DNA of 49,839 nt from Chelatococcus sambhunathii (lineage in GTDB: Bacteria; Pseudomonadota; Alphaproteobacteria; Rhizobiales; Methylopilaceae), in assembly GCA_031316315.1 (NCBI GenBank), contig JADBEO010000030.1, positions 1-49,839 of the forward strand. Direction: 5' to 3'. The notes under the pieces are model-generated. The model saw only the letters and a program-made list of their open reading frames with translations, searched no databases and was not told the DNA's origin. Shown here in pieces: positions 17,019 through 24,423 of the stretch. The position numbers and the translations under genes are program-made. How positions within the stretch are numbered: the stretch's first letter is position 1; every line of letters starts with the position of its first letter.

Positions 17019-17339
17019 ATGGAAAACGTCTTGGACGTCATAGTGAAACCGCTTGCAGGCCAGAACGCGTGGCTGCTGACCGATCTGCTCGGCCGATCGA
17101 TGGGCGTGATCCGCGCGAACGACCAGACGTTCGCCGTCGTCCCCGAAGGCAAGGCTCGCGAGACGATGCAGGGAATGCGATGCGGCCCGTTCGGGTCGCT
17201 GGACGAAGCATTGGCCGCGATCGAGACGCATACGCGGGGCGTGTGCCGTCGGGAGCGCGAAGGGGCTCAGCCGGACGGAACGGAGCCGACTGACACCTCG
17301 ACCGTCATCGCCGAGAACGCGTCCACGGATCCGACGTAG
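17019..17339 (+). CDS. Conserved hypothetical protein with antisense-derived tail
   Basis: A 106-residue protein. The first about 78 residues (VLDVIVKPLAGQNAWLLTDLL, then GRSMGVI, FAVVPEGKARETM, GPFGSLDEALAAIETHTRGVC) match a small family I associate with Hyphomicrobiales, which usually ends soon after the HTRGxCRR motif. Here the frame runs about 25 residues further, through sequence antisense to the end of the transglutaminase gene (73-bp tail-to-tail overlap), so the tail is probably accidental. Function unknown. I take ATG 17019 as the start. Confidence 0.75.
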   Translation: MENVLDVIVKPLAGQNAWLLTDLLGRSMGVIRANDQTFAVVPEGKARETMQGMRCGPFGSLDEALAAIETHTRGVCRREREGAQPDGTEPTDTSTVIAENASTDPT

Positions 17340-18142
17340 CTGCCGGACACCGGCATAATCTGTTTCACGTCGCGCGCTACGGCGACCGGTATGAGGTTGG
17401 CGCCCCCGACGCTCTGGTTGGTCGGATCGAACGTGATCCATCCTGCGCCCGGCACATAGACTTCGGCCCAGGCGTGGGTCGAGCCGGGACCGGCCGACCC
17501 CTCCAGTCCGAGCCCCGGATCATGCAGGTAGCCGGAAACTACCCGCGCGCCGAAACCGAGGCTTCGCACCGTTTCGGCGAAGAGCGTCGCGAAATCCCTG
17601 CAGGAGCCGCGCTTTCGGTCGAGCGTCTCCAATGGCGACTGCGTGCCCTCGTCCTCGCGGATCTCATAGGCCACCCCGCTCCAGACACCGGCGTTGACGT
17701 CCTTCAGAAGCGACAGCGTGTCCGTGGGCCAGCTATAGACGAACCCTCTCGCCCAATCCCGCAAGCGCCCTTGAGGATCGAGATGCTGATTGAGCGTCGA
17801 GGATCCGAGGTCGGCCCGCTCGTCGTCTGAATAGGCGAACGGATACAAGATTGCAGACGCCGCGATGTCGAAGACCGGCCATGCTGGAGCGTCGAGTTCG
17901 ATGTCCGCGACGCTTTCGATCATGAGCGCGTTAGTCGGATCCCGAAACGTCGCCGTGGCGACGGCGTTGCCGGAGACGTCGTAGGACCACGCAAGCGACG
18001 CCGCGGGCGTGATCCGGATGTCGAAGGCGACAAGCCTCAGTTCCCGGCTTTCCCGTGGCCGCATGACCAGGCGATGGGGCTGAAGGCTGACCGGACGGCG
18101 GTATCGGTACGCCGTGCGGTGCCGGATCCTGAGGGCGTCCAG
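17267..18142 (-). CDS. Transglutaminase-like family protein, probable CTG start
   Basis: A protein of about 291 residues with an N-terminal beta domain and a transglutaminase/protease-like core. The Cys is in LDRKRGSCRDFATLFAE, the His in GSTHAWAEVYVPGAGW and the Asp in ITFDPTNQSVGG. The first ATG is at 18064 (MRPRESRELRL). However, the conserved family N-terminus (LRIRHRTAYRYRRPVSLQPH) is encoded in frame upstream of it and contains no ATG, GTG or TTG. The only plausible start is CTG at 18142, three codons after the in-frame TAG of the preceding gene. Members often act on peptides or cell-envelope material; the substrate is unknown. Confidence 0.85.
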   Translation of the reverse strand: MDALRIRHRTAYRYRRPVSLQPHRLVMRPRESRELRLVAFDIRITPAASLAWSYDVSGNAVATATFRDPTNALMIESVADIELDAPAWPVFDIAASAILYPFAYSDDERADLGSSTLNQHLDPQGRLRDWARGFVYSWPTDTLSLLKDVNAGVWSGVAYEIREDEGTQSPLETLDRKRGSCRDFATLFAETVRSLGFGARVVSGYLHDPGLGLEGSAGPGSTHAWAEVYVPGAGWITFDPTNQSVGGANLIPVAVARDVKQIMPVSGSYVGSVDAFSAMTVEVSVGSVPSG

Positions 18143-18151
18143 CTTGGCGCC

Positions 18152-18340
18152 CTAACTGTCGTCTTCGGCCGCGCGCAGCTTGGCGGCGACCGTCAGTGTG
18201 GACTCAGAGGAATTCACCAAGGCTCCGCCCTCCATGACGATGACGGTCGAGCCGGTCGGCGAAGTCTGGACGGCGATCACGCGATCGGGGCGAACGAAGT
18301 TCGTGCCGCCGAGACTTTTGACTTCAACCAGTTTGGCCAA
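18152..18340 (-). CDS. Small FlbD-like hypothetical protein
   Basis: A 62-residue protein: KLVEVKSLGGTNFVRPDRVI, then AVQTS, TVIVMEGGALVNSSEST and AAKLRAAEDDS. The arrangement (hydroxylated beta strands, VRPDRVIAV, then a second strand pair ending near SxES) resembles the small FlbD-like proteins of rhizobia, although no flagellar genes are near. Its TAG stop is in the same frame as the transglutaminase gene, which begins 9 bases later, so the two are coupled or even read through. Confidence 0.72.
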   Translation of the reverse strand: MAKLVEVKSLGGTNFVRPDRVIAVQTSPTGSTVIVMEGGALVNSSESTLTVAAKLRAAEDDS

Positions 18341-18550
18341 TGGATCTCCAAGAGTGAGCTTTGATGAGCGTTTTGGCGCGCACGACGGATTGAAGCCTCG
18401 CTGCTCGGACTGATATTGGGAAAGCGAATCGGAAATGCGACTGCCTTCAGAACGCGCAGCGCCAATGACTTCTTCTATCGCCGGTCTTAGCGCCAGCGTT
18501 TTGTTTGAGATAAAGAGAGGCGAGGCACCGGCTAGATCGCGACGCCTCAG

Positions 18551-18770
18551 CTACCCCGAACGCAAGTCCCTAAGCCGACGATTTTCGCGGCTGGCAAACC
18601 GCATCATCTCCAACGATGCGTCTGTACCGGCAGGATCGACGAAACTGCCGCCGGCGCGTCCGTTGAATAATGCATGGCCTGCGCCTTCCACTAGCCACAG
18701 CTCGGTGACGGTCTCGCTGGCCCAATCCGCTACGACCAGACACGGTGCCGAGCGGCGCTGACAAAGTCTG
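18551..18770 (-). pseudogene. Fragment of a PHB-depolymerase-like esterase (C-terminus)
   Basis: In the minus strand between the FlbD-like gene and the receiver gene there is a frame reading LWLVEGAGHALFNGRAGGSF and VDPAGTDASLEMMRF. This is the catalytic-His end of PHB-depolymerase/LpqC-type esterases (family pattern V-x-G-x-GHAW-S-G-G...TDP-G-PDAS). There is no start codon or N-terminal half, so only the tail remains. The rest of 18341-18842 shows nothing I can support. Confidence 0.55.
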
Positions 18771-18842
18771 GCCAGGGTTCATCCTCGCGCCGCACGGTTT
18801 TCCGCCTCTGGCGTTGAGCACCTCCTAGCGCCGGCGGGCCGG

Positions 18843-19217
18843 TCAGGTCCGCGGCATGATCGAGAGCAGCTTGTCGGCGACAAGCTCGGGCCGAGTTGGC
18901 TTCTGACAGCTGGGCGCCTCGGTAAACGGCTGGGGAAGCATCCCCGCATCGTATCCCGTCACAAACACGAAGGGGATGCGCCGCTGGAGCAGGGCTTGAG
19001 CGATGGGAAGCGAAGACTCTCCCCGAAGATCGACGTCAAGCACCGCCCCGTCCAGCGGCTCAGTCTTCGCGATCTGCAGAGCCGCTTGAAGCCTGGCGGC
19101 CGGCCCTGCGATCTCCGCGCCCTCTCCCCGGAAGTAGGACACCATGTTGGTCACGATGAAGTAGTCGTCCTCAGCGAAGAGGATGCGCCGTCCCTGCAGA
19201 CGCGAGAGCTCCGGCAT
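18843..19217 (-). CDS. Single-domain response regulator (receiver)
   Basis: A 124-residue stand-alone receiver domain. The acidic pair is in ILFAEDDYF, the phospho-acceptor Asp in GAVLDVDLRGE and the Thr/Lys switch positions in PFVFVTGYDAG and CQKPTRPEL. There is no output domain. It starts 2 bp after the stop of the HWE kinase gene, so it is very likely that kinase's partner, acting by phosphotransfer or protein binding. Confidence 0.9.
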   Translation of the reverse strand: MPELSRLQGRRILFAEDDYFIVTNMVSYFRGEGAEIAGPAARLQAALQIAKTEPLDGAVLDVDLRGESSLPIAQALLQRRIPFVFVTGYDAGMLPQPFTEAPSCQKPTRPELVADKLLSIMPRT

Positions 19218-19219
19218 CG

Positions 19220-21121
19220 CTAGGTTCCCGCCCGCGGGGGATCCTCGAGGGGCAGTTCGATCAGGCAGCGCAATCCATGAGCCTCCAGCTCGAATTTGGT
19301 TCGAGCATCGAGGGCGTAAGGCAAGGCGTCCTCGATCAGCTCCCTCCCATAACCGCGGCGCTCTGGTTTTGATCCCGGAATTCTTTCCGGGCCGCGTTCA
19401 AGCCACTCGATTCTGACGATCCTGTGGGGCGCGGGGGCATCGCCCTCTTCGACCGCCCACTTGACGCTGAGCGTCCCTTCATCGCTGGCCAGGGCGCCGT
19501 GCTTGCGCGCGTTGGTCGCAAGTTCATGCAGCGCGAGCGCGAGCGTCTGGACGGCGGCGGCGGGAAGAGGCGTTTCAGGCCCGCCGACTTCGACACGGCC
19601 ATGGAGGATGTCCGGCCCGAGGGCGCGCAGTTCAAGATCGACAAGCCTGCCCAGCGATACAGGCGTGTCCTCCGACGTCGAAAGAAGGCCCTGCGCGCGC
19701 GAGAGGGCGGAGATGCGGCTGTTGAACCGCGCTTCGAAGTTCGGCACGGAGCTCGCCGTGGCGGCGGTCTGGGCGGCGACGGAGCTCACGACTCCGAGCA
19801 GGTTCCGCGTACGATGCTGCAGTTCGCGCACAAGAACCTGTTGAACGTCCTGGAGCCTCCGCAGATCGTGGATGTCGGTGAAGGTCCCGAGCCATTCCCG
19901 ACTGGTCTCGCCGCTGACGGCCGCGACGGGCGAGGCTCGCATGGCGAACCACCGGTAAGACCCGTCTCCGGCCCGGCGAATCCGACATTCCATCTCCAGC
20001 GAGCTTCGCGCGCCCGTTCCGCGCCATGCGGCACGCACCTGCGCCCGGTCCTCAGGATGGACGGCTTCAATCCATCCCAGTCCCTCGCTGTCGCCTTCGG
20101 AGAGCCCGGTGAAGGCGCTCCACTGCCGGCTAGACCAAAGCCACTCGCCGTCGTCTGACGCCCGCCAGACGAGCTGGGGGATGCCTTCGACGAGGGCCTG
20201 CAGACGCGCACGGCCCCGCTCCAGCGCCCGCTCTCCCTCGTGGCGACCCGTGACGTCCTGCCCGATCTTGAAAAAGCCCTGCAGCTCGCCGCTCGTCCCC
20301 CGCAGCGCGATGGTGCTGCCGTGGATGAAGGCGCGCGAGCCTCCTTTGCGGACGTGCCAGCGCACGTCCGGAGCTGAGCCCTGCGTCCTGGCAGTTTCTA
20401 GCTCCTTTACGTCATCTCCCGCCGCAAGGTCTTCCGGGGTGAACATGACGCTGGCCGGCAACCCGCGCGCCTCTTCCTCGCTCCAGCCGAAGACCGCCTC
20501 GGCGCCTCGGAACCAGTGGGTGATCAGGCCATCCGGGTCGGTGACGAAGATCGCGTAGTCCCGCGCGTTCTCCACGATCAGCTTGAAGACCTCACGGGTC
20601 TCCCGAAGGGAGGCGACCTTCTGAAGCCGATCGATTACGGGACCAAGGAGCGTCGAATAGGTCCGCAGACATTCGGCGTCTTCATCGCCGAACTCCCGCG
20701 GCTCCATGCTGGCCACCTGCAGGAGTCCAAAGGCCCTGTCTCCGGGCAGGAAGATCGGGACGTTGACGAGGGCGACGACGCCGGCTTCCTTCATGAACGC
20801 CGGCACGTCGAAGCGGTCATCCTCGCGGATGTCTCTCGCGAACACCGGTCGCCTTTCCGCGATCGAGAAGGACTCGGAGGAATGATCGCGCATCGAGAGC
20901 CGAACGACGCCGACCACATCCGGCCCCCAACCGACGCCGGCCCGCACAAGGAGATCGTCGCCCTGTATTTCGAGGATCTTCGCGCGCTCCACGCCAAGCG
21001 CCTCCGCAACAAGGCGGCAGGCCTCCTCAAGCACCTGGTCGAGATCTTCGCTTTGCAGCGCGAAGGCGCCGAACCGGCCCAGCAGTCGCTGGCGCCTGAC
21101 CATCTGTTCGTAGCTTGGCAT
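19220..21121 (-). CDS. GAF-PAS-PAS HWE-family sensor histidine kinase
   Basis: A 633-residue soluble kinase with no membrane segment. The order is GAF (about 10-165), PAS (about 175-295, FKLIVENARDYAIFVTDPDG), PAS with PAC (about 310-430, RLQALVEGIPQLVWRASDDG) and an HWE-type kinase core (about 440-625). The core has LVRELQHRTRNLLGVVSSVA with the phospho-His, LALALHELATNARKHGAL as N-box and RGYGRELIEDALPYAL as the degenerate G region. In alphaproteobacteria HWE kinases often signal to single receivers or the general stress response. The downstream receiver gene is 2 bp away. Confidence 0.93.
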   Translation of the reverse strand: MPSYEQMVRRQRLLGRFGAFALQSEDLDQVLEEACRLVAEALGVERAKILEIQGDDLLVRAGVGWGPDVVGVVRLSMRDHSSESFSIAERRPVFARDIREDDRFDVPAFMKEAGVVALVNVPIFLPGDRAFGLLQVASMEPREFGDEDAECLRTYSTLLGPVIDRLQKVASLRETREVFKLIVENARDYAIFVTDPDGLITHWFRGAEAVFGWSEEEARGLPASVMFTPEDLAAGDDVKELETARTQGSAPDVRWHVRKGGSRAFIHGSTIALRGTSGELQGFFKIGQDVTGRHEGERALERGRARLQALVEGIPQLVWRASDDGEWLWSSRQWSAFTGLSEGDSEGLGWIEAVHPEDRAQVRAAWRGTGARSSLEMECRIRRAGDGSYRWFAMRASPVAAVSGETSREWLGTFTDIHDLRRLQDVQQVLVRELQHRTRNLLGVVSSVAAQTAATASSVPNFEARFNSRISALSRAQGLLSTSEDTPVSLGRLVDLELRALGPDILHGRVEVGGPETPLPAAAVQTLALALHELATNARKHGALASDEGTLSVKWAVEEGDAPAPHRIVRIEWLERGPERIPGSKPERRGYGRELIEDALPYALDARTKFELEAHGLRCLIELPLEDPPRAGT

Positions 21122-21214
21122 TGCGACTCCCGAAGGTCTCGCTTTCGCAGAATTCAGAAGGCGCGGTGCGCGGCGCTGGTCGAATTCACTTCATCCAGCC
21201 CACGCGGGACGAGG

Positions 21215-21604
21215 TTAGCCAGCCGTGCTGCGGATGCCTTCGAGCAACGCGAGATGCGCACGGATGCCCGGCACGGCGACGATGGAGGCGCCTTGCGCCG
21301 TCGGATCTGAGCCCTGCCTGGCGTAGCGCTGGCGCAGCCTGCGTCGCCGTTAATTCCGCGGCTCCGCGAAGCGCGCCAAACGCCTCCGCCACCGCCACCG
21401 CCACCGCCGCCTGCTCTTCGATCTCGAGCTTGGGGAAGCCCGCCACCGCGCTCGATCCACGACGCAGCGCCAGCTTGCTGGTCATGATGGCGAAGTCGCC
21501 GCCTGAGAGGATCTGGAGCTTCTGTCCGCGCCAGCTTGCGCAATCGCGCCGGAACTCAGTCCGAGCAAGGCCGGCGCCGCGAGCGCGGCTCGCGATATTA
21601 TCAT
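21215..21604 (-). pseudogene. DUF4142-type periplasmic protein, broken by two frameshifts
   Basis: Three pieces in three minus-strand frames rebuild one protein. A signal peptide (IISRAALAAPALLGLSSGAI) starts at 21604. The family core (LSGGDFAIMTSKLALRRGSS and AGFPKLEIEEQAAVA) comes next in another frame. The ending (QGSDPTAQGASIVAVPGIRA, HLALLEGI) stops at 21215 in the third frame. This matches DUF4142-like secreted proteins. The middle is a GGTGGC-rich run (21390-21410) where slippage could have occurred. No single frame encodes the whole protein. Confidence 0.7.
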
Positions 21605-21674
21605 CGTCGATCCATTTCCGCCTCCTCGTCGAGTAGAGTGGAAAGGCCGGGGCACCACGGATGTTCCTGCTCTC

Positions 21675-21938
21675 CTGGGAAAGTATAAAGAGTTTGAGGT
21701 CGTCGGCTTCGATCCCAAAGGTCAGATGGGCCTGCGCCCGATCCAGATCGCGCGTCGTAAGGGCCGGAAGCTCGAGCCAGCCGGCTCGGTCGGCTCCGGC
21801 CTGACCGCGACGAGCTCGCGCGAGATCAGGGCTGCGTTGGACGCCGGGCGTAAGGTGATCGTCGAGGTGGAGCATCGCGGCGCCACCCCGAGCGGCAGCG
21901 TGCGCCACGGCGCGCTCAAGAACGTACGGGTGGCGTAG
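21675..21938 (+). pseudogene. C-terminal fragment of an ATP-dependent DNA-ligase-like protein, copy 1
   Basis: The frame reads LGKYKEFEVVGFDPKGQMGL, RPIQIARRKG, then GSVGSGLTATSSREIRAALD and VIVEVEHRGATPSGSVRHGA. This resembles the OB-fold end of ATP-dependent DNA ligases (GxVGSGLT..., then VEVEHRG-x-T-x-SG). A start at ATG 21726 would give 70 residues. The adenylation domain is absent: upstream sequence is antisense to the DUF4142 remnant. A second copy of the last about 50 codons lies at 30976-31139. It may be a remnant or a small domain expressed alone. Confidence 0.5.
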
Positions 21939-22122
21939 ACCCGCTCCCGCGATACGAAGCTTTAGGCCCGCGCTGATCAACTTCCCCCTCAGGGACCGCG
22001 GGGGCACGCGCGGGGGAGGTGGCCAGGGGCGCGGCTAGCGGGCCGTTTTCGGTGCGCGAGCGTCAAAGCTGCAGGCAGACGCTCCGGCAGGCGGCGCCGT
22101 TTCCGAGCGGCGAGAGCCGGAT

Positions 22123-22242
22123 CTAAGGCATATTATTTATCCACCCGGCAAATACAAGAAGCGCGCAGACGGTCAGAAATACAAATATTAGCGTCTTTTC
22201 ATTGTTGATTTTATTAAGCACAGCGGCTGTGACCCGGTTCAT
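22123..22242 (-). CDS. Small single-span membrane protein with AGWIN motif
   Basis: A 39-residue protein: NRVTAAVLNKINNEKTL as a short polar N-terminus, then a membrane helix (IFVFLTVCALLVFAGWI) and the end NNMP. Its ATG is 1 bp after the stop of the gene upstream, indicating an operon. The AGWIN ending is shared with the 26-residue membrane protein at 15825. The DNA is much more AT-rich than its surroundings, suggesting recent transfer. Function unknown. Confidence 0.6.
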   Translation of the reverse strand: MNRVTAAVLNKINNEKTLIFVFLTVCALLVFAGWINNMP

Positions 22243-22243
22243 T

Positions 22244-22552
22244 TTAATTATCGTTCGTCGGTACCGCAGCGCCTGCCGAACTATCAGGCCTTGCATGTAC
22301 CTCGTCTAATATGACGGCATCTGTCGCCTTCTGCTTTGCTTCCTGCACGACCAACCAGTCGTGAACTTGAGCAGCCGCCTCGTCCTTTGACATGCCCGTG
22401 CGATCGCGAACCACAAAAGCGAGCTGTCCCTCCGTTCGAATGCTCGCAAAATCAAACGGAGTAAGAAAAGGCCACGCCTTCTTAGCTGATATTCTATTCA
22501 GCTTCCCACGTTCTTCGTCTGCACGATTACTTGGATTATTCAGGCTAAACAT
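22244..22552 (-). CDS. Small soluble hypothetical protein, CsbD-like pattern
   Basis: A 102-residue protein starting MFSLNNPSNRADEERGK at ATG 22552, preceded by AGGGATGG (an upstream ATG at 22576 is possible). The core (WPFLTPFDFASIRTEGQLAF then VVRDRTGMSKDEAAAQVHDW) resembles the small helical unit of CsbD-like stress proteins (W-x2-LT-x2-D-x-I-x-G...EA-x-x-QV-x-DW). The C-terminus is Ala/Asp-rich. The gene and its downstream partner form an AT-rich island within GC-rich DNA. Confidence 0.68.
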   Translation of the reverse strand: MFSLNNPSNRADEERGKLNRISAKKAWPFLTPFDFASIRTEGQLAFVVRDRTGMSKDEAAAQVHDWLVVQEAKQKATDAVILDEVHARPDSSAGAAVPTNDN

Positions 22553-22772
22553 TGTTTCCATCCCTAATTCATGCAAATATCAACCCTACAAAGATAGGGC
22601 TGCGCCCGATGAAATACAATGCAATTAATGAGACTTTAGAGGCCGGCCGTCCTCTTTTTGTTCTGAATTGAGGCATAAATACTACACGGAAATTTGCTGA
22701 TGGTCTCCACGTACTTATTCCGAGACCCTTCCGCAGAGAACACAGGAGCATCGTCGCTCCCTCCGGCAAAGC

Positions 22773-22808
22773 AAAAAGCGCCCCGCCGGCCGAAGCCGGG
22801 CGGGGCGC
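22773..22808 (-). terminator. Rho-independent terminator after the YjbE-like gene
   Basis: On the minus strand GCGCCCCGCC..GGCGGGGCGC forms a stem of at least 10 bp around a TTCG-type loop region and is followed by TTTTT. It lies about 35 bp after the YjbE-like gene. The rest of 22553-22772 shows no gene, only a short plus-strand AGAGG/CCTCT hairpin with a T-run near 22640. Confidence 0.85.
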
Positions 22809-22842
22809 CCGCGAATAGAAGTTGAGTTAGGACTCTCGGTCT

Positions 22843-23190
22843 TTATTTTGCTTCAACGTTGCCGGTCGCGCCGGGCGCGGCTCCGGTCGTTTTGGGCGAG
22901 GTCTTCGAGATGTCCTGATGTGGCGCGCCGGGCCTGTCGCCGCCGCCTTCGGCCGCCGTGTTCTTGCCTTCCTGCTGGTTCTTGACGTCCTGCGGGCTCG
23001 TCGCGACAGAGCCGCCAACCACGTTGTTCATGGCGCCGGTTGTCTTCGGGGCCTGTGTCTTGTCCCCGGCATGCGGAGCGGCGCCCTGATCCACGCCGGA
23101 AGGCGTCTGCGGCTTCTGATCTTCGGCCGAACTCGGGGCTGCGCCAAACGCGAGGGTCGCTATGGCTGCTGCTGCAAACTGAAGTTTCAT
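22843..23190 (-). CDS. YjbE-like small secreted protein
   Basis: A 115-residue exported protein: Sec signal peptide (KLQFAAAAIATLAFGAAPSS, cleaved near SSA-E), then a Pro/Gly/Thr/Gln-rich disordered body. The conserved core is GAMNNVVGGSVATSPQDV, QQEG and TAAEGGGDRPGA. This pattern resembles small rhizobial proteins annotated as YjbE (exopolysaccharide-related), though that name rests on annotation transfer. GGAGG precedes ATG 23190. A shorter relative of the core is at 15158. Confidence 0.75.
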   Translation of the reverse strand: MKLQFAAAAIATLAFGAAPSSAEDQKPQTPSGVDQGAAPHAGDKTQAPKTTGAMNNVVGGSVATSPQDVKNQQEGKNTAAEGGGDRPGAPHQDISKTSPKTTGAAPGATGNVEAK

Positions 23191-23321
23191 GGGAGACCTC
23201 CATCAGGTGTTGCACCAGGAAGTGTCTCGGAACCAGTTCGTTCCACGGCTCGGCGCCGCGCGGCGAAGGCCGGGCTCCGGTCCGATACGGTCCCCGCAAC
23301 CGGCGACATAGGCCGGGCGAA

Positions 23322-23346
23322 GGAACAATCGGATTCGGGAGGTGTT
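23322..23346 (+). promoter_or_regulatory. EcfG-type promoter candidate before the coiled-coil gene
   Basis: GGAAC at 23322-23326, 16 bases, then TGTT at 23343-23346, close to the alphaproteobacterial general-stress sigma EcfG pattern (GGAAC-N16/17-CGTT). The next ATG is only 9 bases away, so the message would be nearly leaderless. Confidence 0.4.
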
Positions 23347-23354
23347 GGGCCCGC

Positions 23355-23603
23355 ATGGGGCAGCTCGACAAGGAAAGCCTGGATAAGGCTCGCACGCGTT
23401 TTGCCGAAGGCCAGCAGCGGGTTAGCAGGTTCGAAGACCTGATAAGTCAGGCAAGGACGCGCGACGAGGATACGCTCAAGCTCGAAGAGGCGAAGCGAGA
23501 GATCGAGGAGATCGTCGCCGACTGGCGGGTGCTGGTCGATGATCTGGAGCGCGCATTGCCCTTGGAAGGCCGCCGCCAGCCTAGCTCGGATCGCGCGCGA
23601 TAA
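23355..23603 (+). CDS. Small coiled-coil hypothetical protein
   Basis: An 82-residue, highly charged helical protein: LDKESLDKARTRFAEGQQRV, then LISQARTRDEDTLKLEEAKR and EIEEIVADWRVLVDDLERAL. Heptad-like spacing suggests a coiled coil. I use ATG 23355; the frame is open upstream but antisense to the YjbE-like leader. No known family. Position between stress-type genes and a nearby EcfG-like promoter hint at a stress role. Confidence 0.62.
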   Translation: MGQLDKESLDKARTRFAEGQQRVSRFEDLISQARTRDEDTLKLEEAKREIEEIVADWRVLVDDLERALPLEGRRQPSSDRAR

Positions 23604-23675
23604 CACGGCGGAAGGCGCGCGCCGTTAGTCCGCCGGTACGCCTAAACAGGGATGCTCGGCGCCTGGCCGGGCCAG

Positions 23676-23700
23676 GGAACGTAACTGGATTGCCGCTGTT
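23676..23700 (+). promoter_or_regulatory. EcfG-type promoter candidate before the small acidic gene
   Basis: GGAAC at 23676-23680, a 16-base spacer, then TGTT at 23697-23700, 29 bp before ATG 23730. It has the same spacing and -10 variant as the site at 23322. Confidence 0.5.
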
Positions 23701-23729
23701 GCGCTCGAACAGCAATAGCGGAGATCAGA

Positions 23730-23933
23730 ATGCAGGACCATGAGGATCGGCCTTCGACTGGAAAGGACGCCACGGCGAAGCCGCCGGTTGGACAGAACGT
23801 CAAGGACATCGATACGCCACGAGACGACGCCGCCGAGGAAGCGGATGCGGAAGAGGGCGCGGCTCCTGCGGGAGCGAAGTCCGCCGACGAGATCGAAGAT
23901 GAAGGATCATTCTCGGGCCGCGCCGACGACTAG
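23730..23933 (+). CDS. Small acidic disordered protein
   Basis: A 67-residue, very acidic protein rich in Asp, Glu, Ala and Pro (DDAAEEADAEEGAAPAGAKS), with no hydrophobic core. It is probably disordered. GGAG precedes ATG 23730, and an EcfG-type promoter candidate lies 29 bp upstream. Such small hydrophilic proteins are often stress-induced in this group, but no function can be read from the sequence. Confidence 0.65.
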   Translation: MQDHEDRPSTGKDATAKPPVGQNVKDIDTPRDDAAEEADAEEGAAPAGAKSADEIEDEGSFSGRADD

Positions 23934-24118
23934 GAGTTTCGGCCGGTTGCAGGCTTAACTTCCAGCGCCGCCATGGCGCCGGCGCAGGCTTCGGTTGTTG
24001 GGTCAGTCGACAGGTACAGCGCACATGAACGGGGGCTGCACATATTGATTAGAACGAGTTCAGGGTACTCAGGCTAGGATCAGGATGCTGCGGCTGACCC
24101 CCGTCCGGATAAGGCGCT

Positions 24119-24198
24119 GGGCTGGATACCCGCCCCTCTTCAGTCCAGACAGCCAAAAGCAGGTCCGATCGTTTGGGGTGCGGTCGGACCGTTTTGCT
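24119..24198 (+). ncRNA. Predicted two-hairpin small RNA, copy 1
   Basis: Hairpin 1 is GGGCTGG / TCAGTCC (7 bp, three G-U pairs) around the loop ATACCCGCCCCTCT. A linker ending AAAAGCA leads to hairpin 2, GGTCCGATCG / CGGTCGGACC (10 bp, one G-U) around TTTGGGGTG, then GTTTTGCT as a terminator-like tail. No protein frame fits. Similarity to copy 2 starts about 30 bases before hairpin 1, with a conserved CCGTC at 24101. The C-rich loop could pair with ribosome binding sites or with the GGGG of loop 2. Architecture recalls alphaproteobacterial sRNAs with exposed C-rich loops; the family assignment is open. Confidence 0.65.
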
Positions 24199-24297
24199 AA
24201 GAAATTCGTAAGAATGCGCGCTCTCGGCTCTTGCCGCCGGGGCCGGCGCACCTAAAACGACCACAGCTTCGCGCTGCGCCCCGTCACCGAAACGACG

Positions 24298-24384
24298 CCA
24301 ACCGGATACCCGCCCCTCTCCGGTTGGAACTGCGAAGAAGCAAGACCGCAGCCAATGGGGACAGGCTGCGGTCGCCTTCTTTTT
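24298..24384 (+). ncRNA. Predicted two-hairpin small RNA, copy 2
   Basis: This copy sits exactly 180 bp after copy 1 (loop to loop). Hairpin 1 is CCAACCGG / CCGGTTGG (8 perfect pairs) around the identical loop ATACCCGCCCCTCT. The linker ends AGAAGCA; hairpin 2 is GACCGCAGCC / GGCTGCGGTC (10 perfect pairs) around AATGGGGACA, followed by GCCTTCTTTTT. Stem sequences differ from copy 1 but pairing is kept in both hairpins, which is covariation. The second hairpin with its T-run is a good intrinsic terminator for a plus-strand RNA. Confidence 0.7.
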
Positions 24385-24386
24385 CA

Positions 24387-24423
24387 GGCCGCCCTGTCGC
24401 GGGCTGGTTGCGACAGGGCGGCC
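24387..24423. repeat. Perfect 14-bp inverted repeat after the tandem RNAs
   Basis: GGCCGCCCTGTCGC and GCGACAGGGCGGCC enclose a 9-base loop. It begins 2 bases after the T-run of copy 2. A partial third box, CCGCCCCTCT, follows at 24437-24446, flanked by only a 5-bp CGAGA/TCTCG stem; it may be a decayed third copy. From 24447 to about 24735 I see no gene, only a CTGGTG/CACCAG hairpin near 24645. Confidence 0.6.

Noticed and set aside
16878-17441. 187-codon minus-strand frame
   Set aside because: It runs antisense to the conserved small protein at 17019 and through the AT-rich cspA leader.
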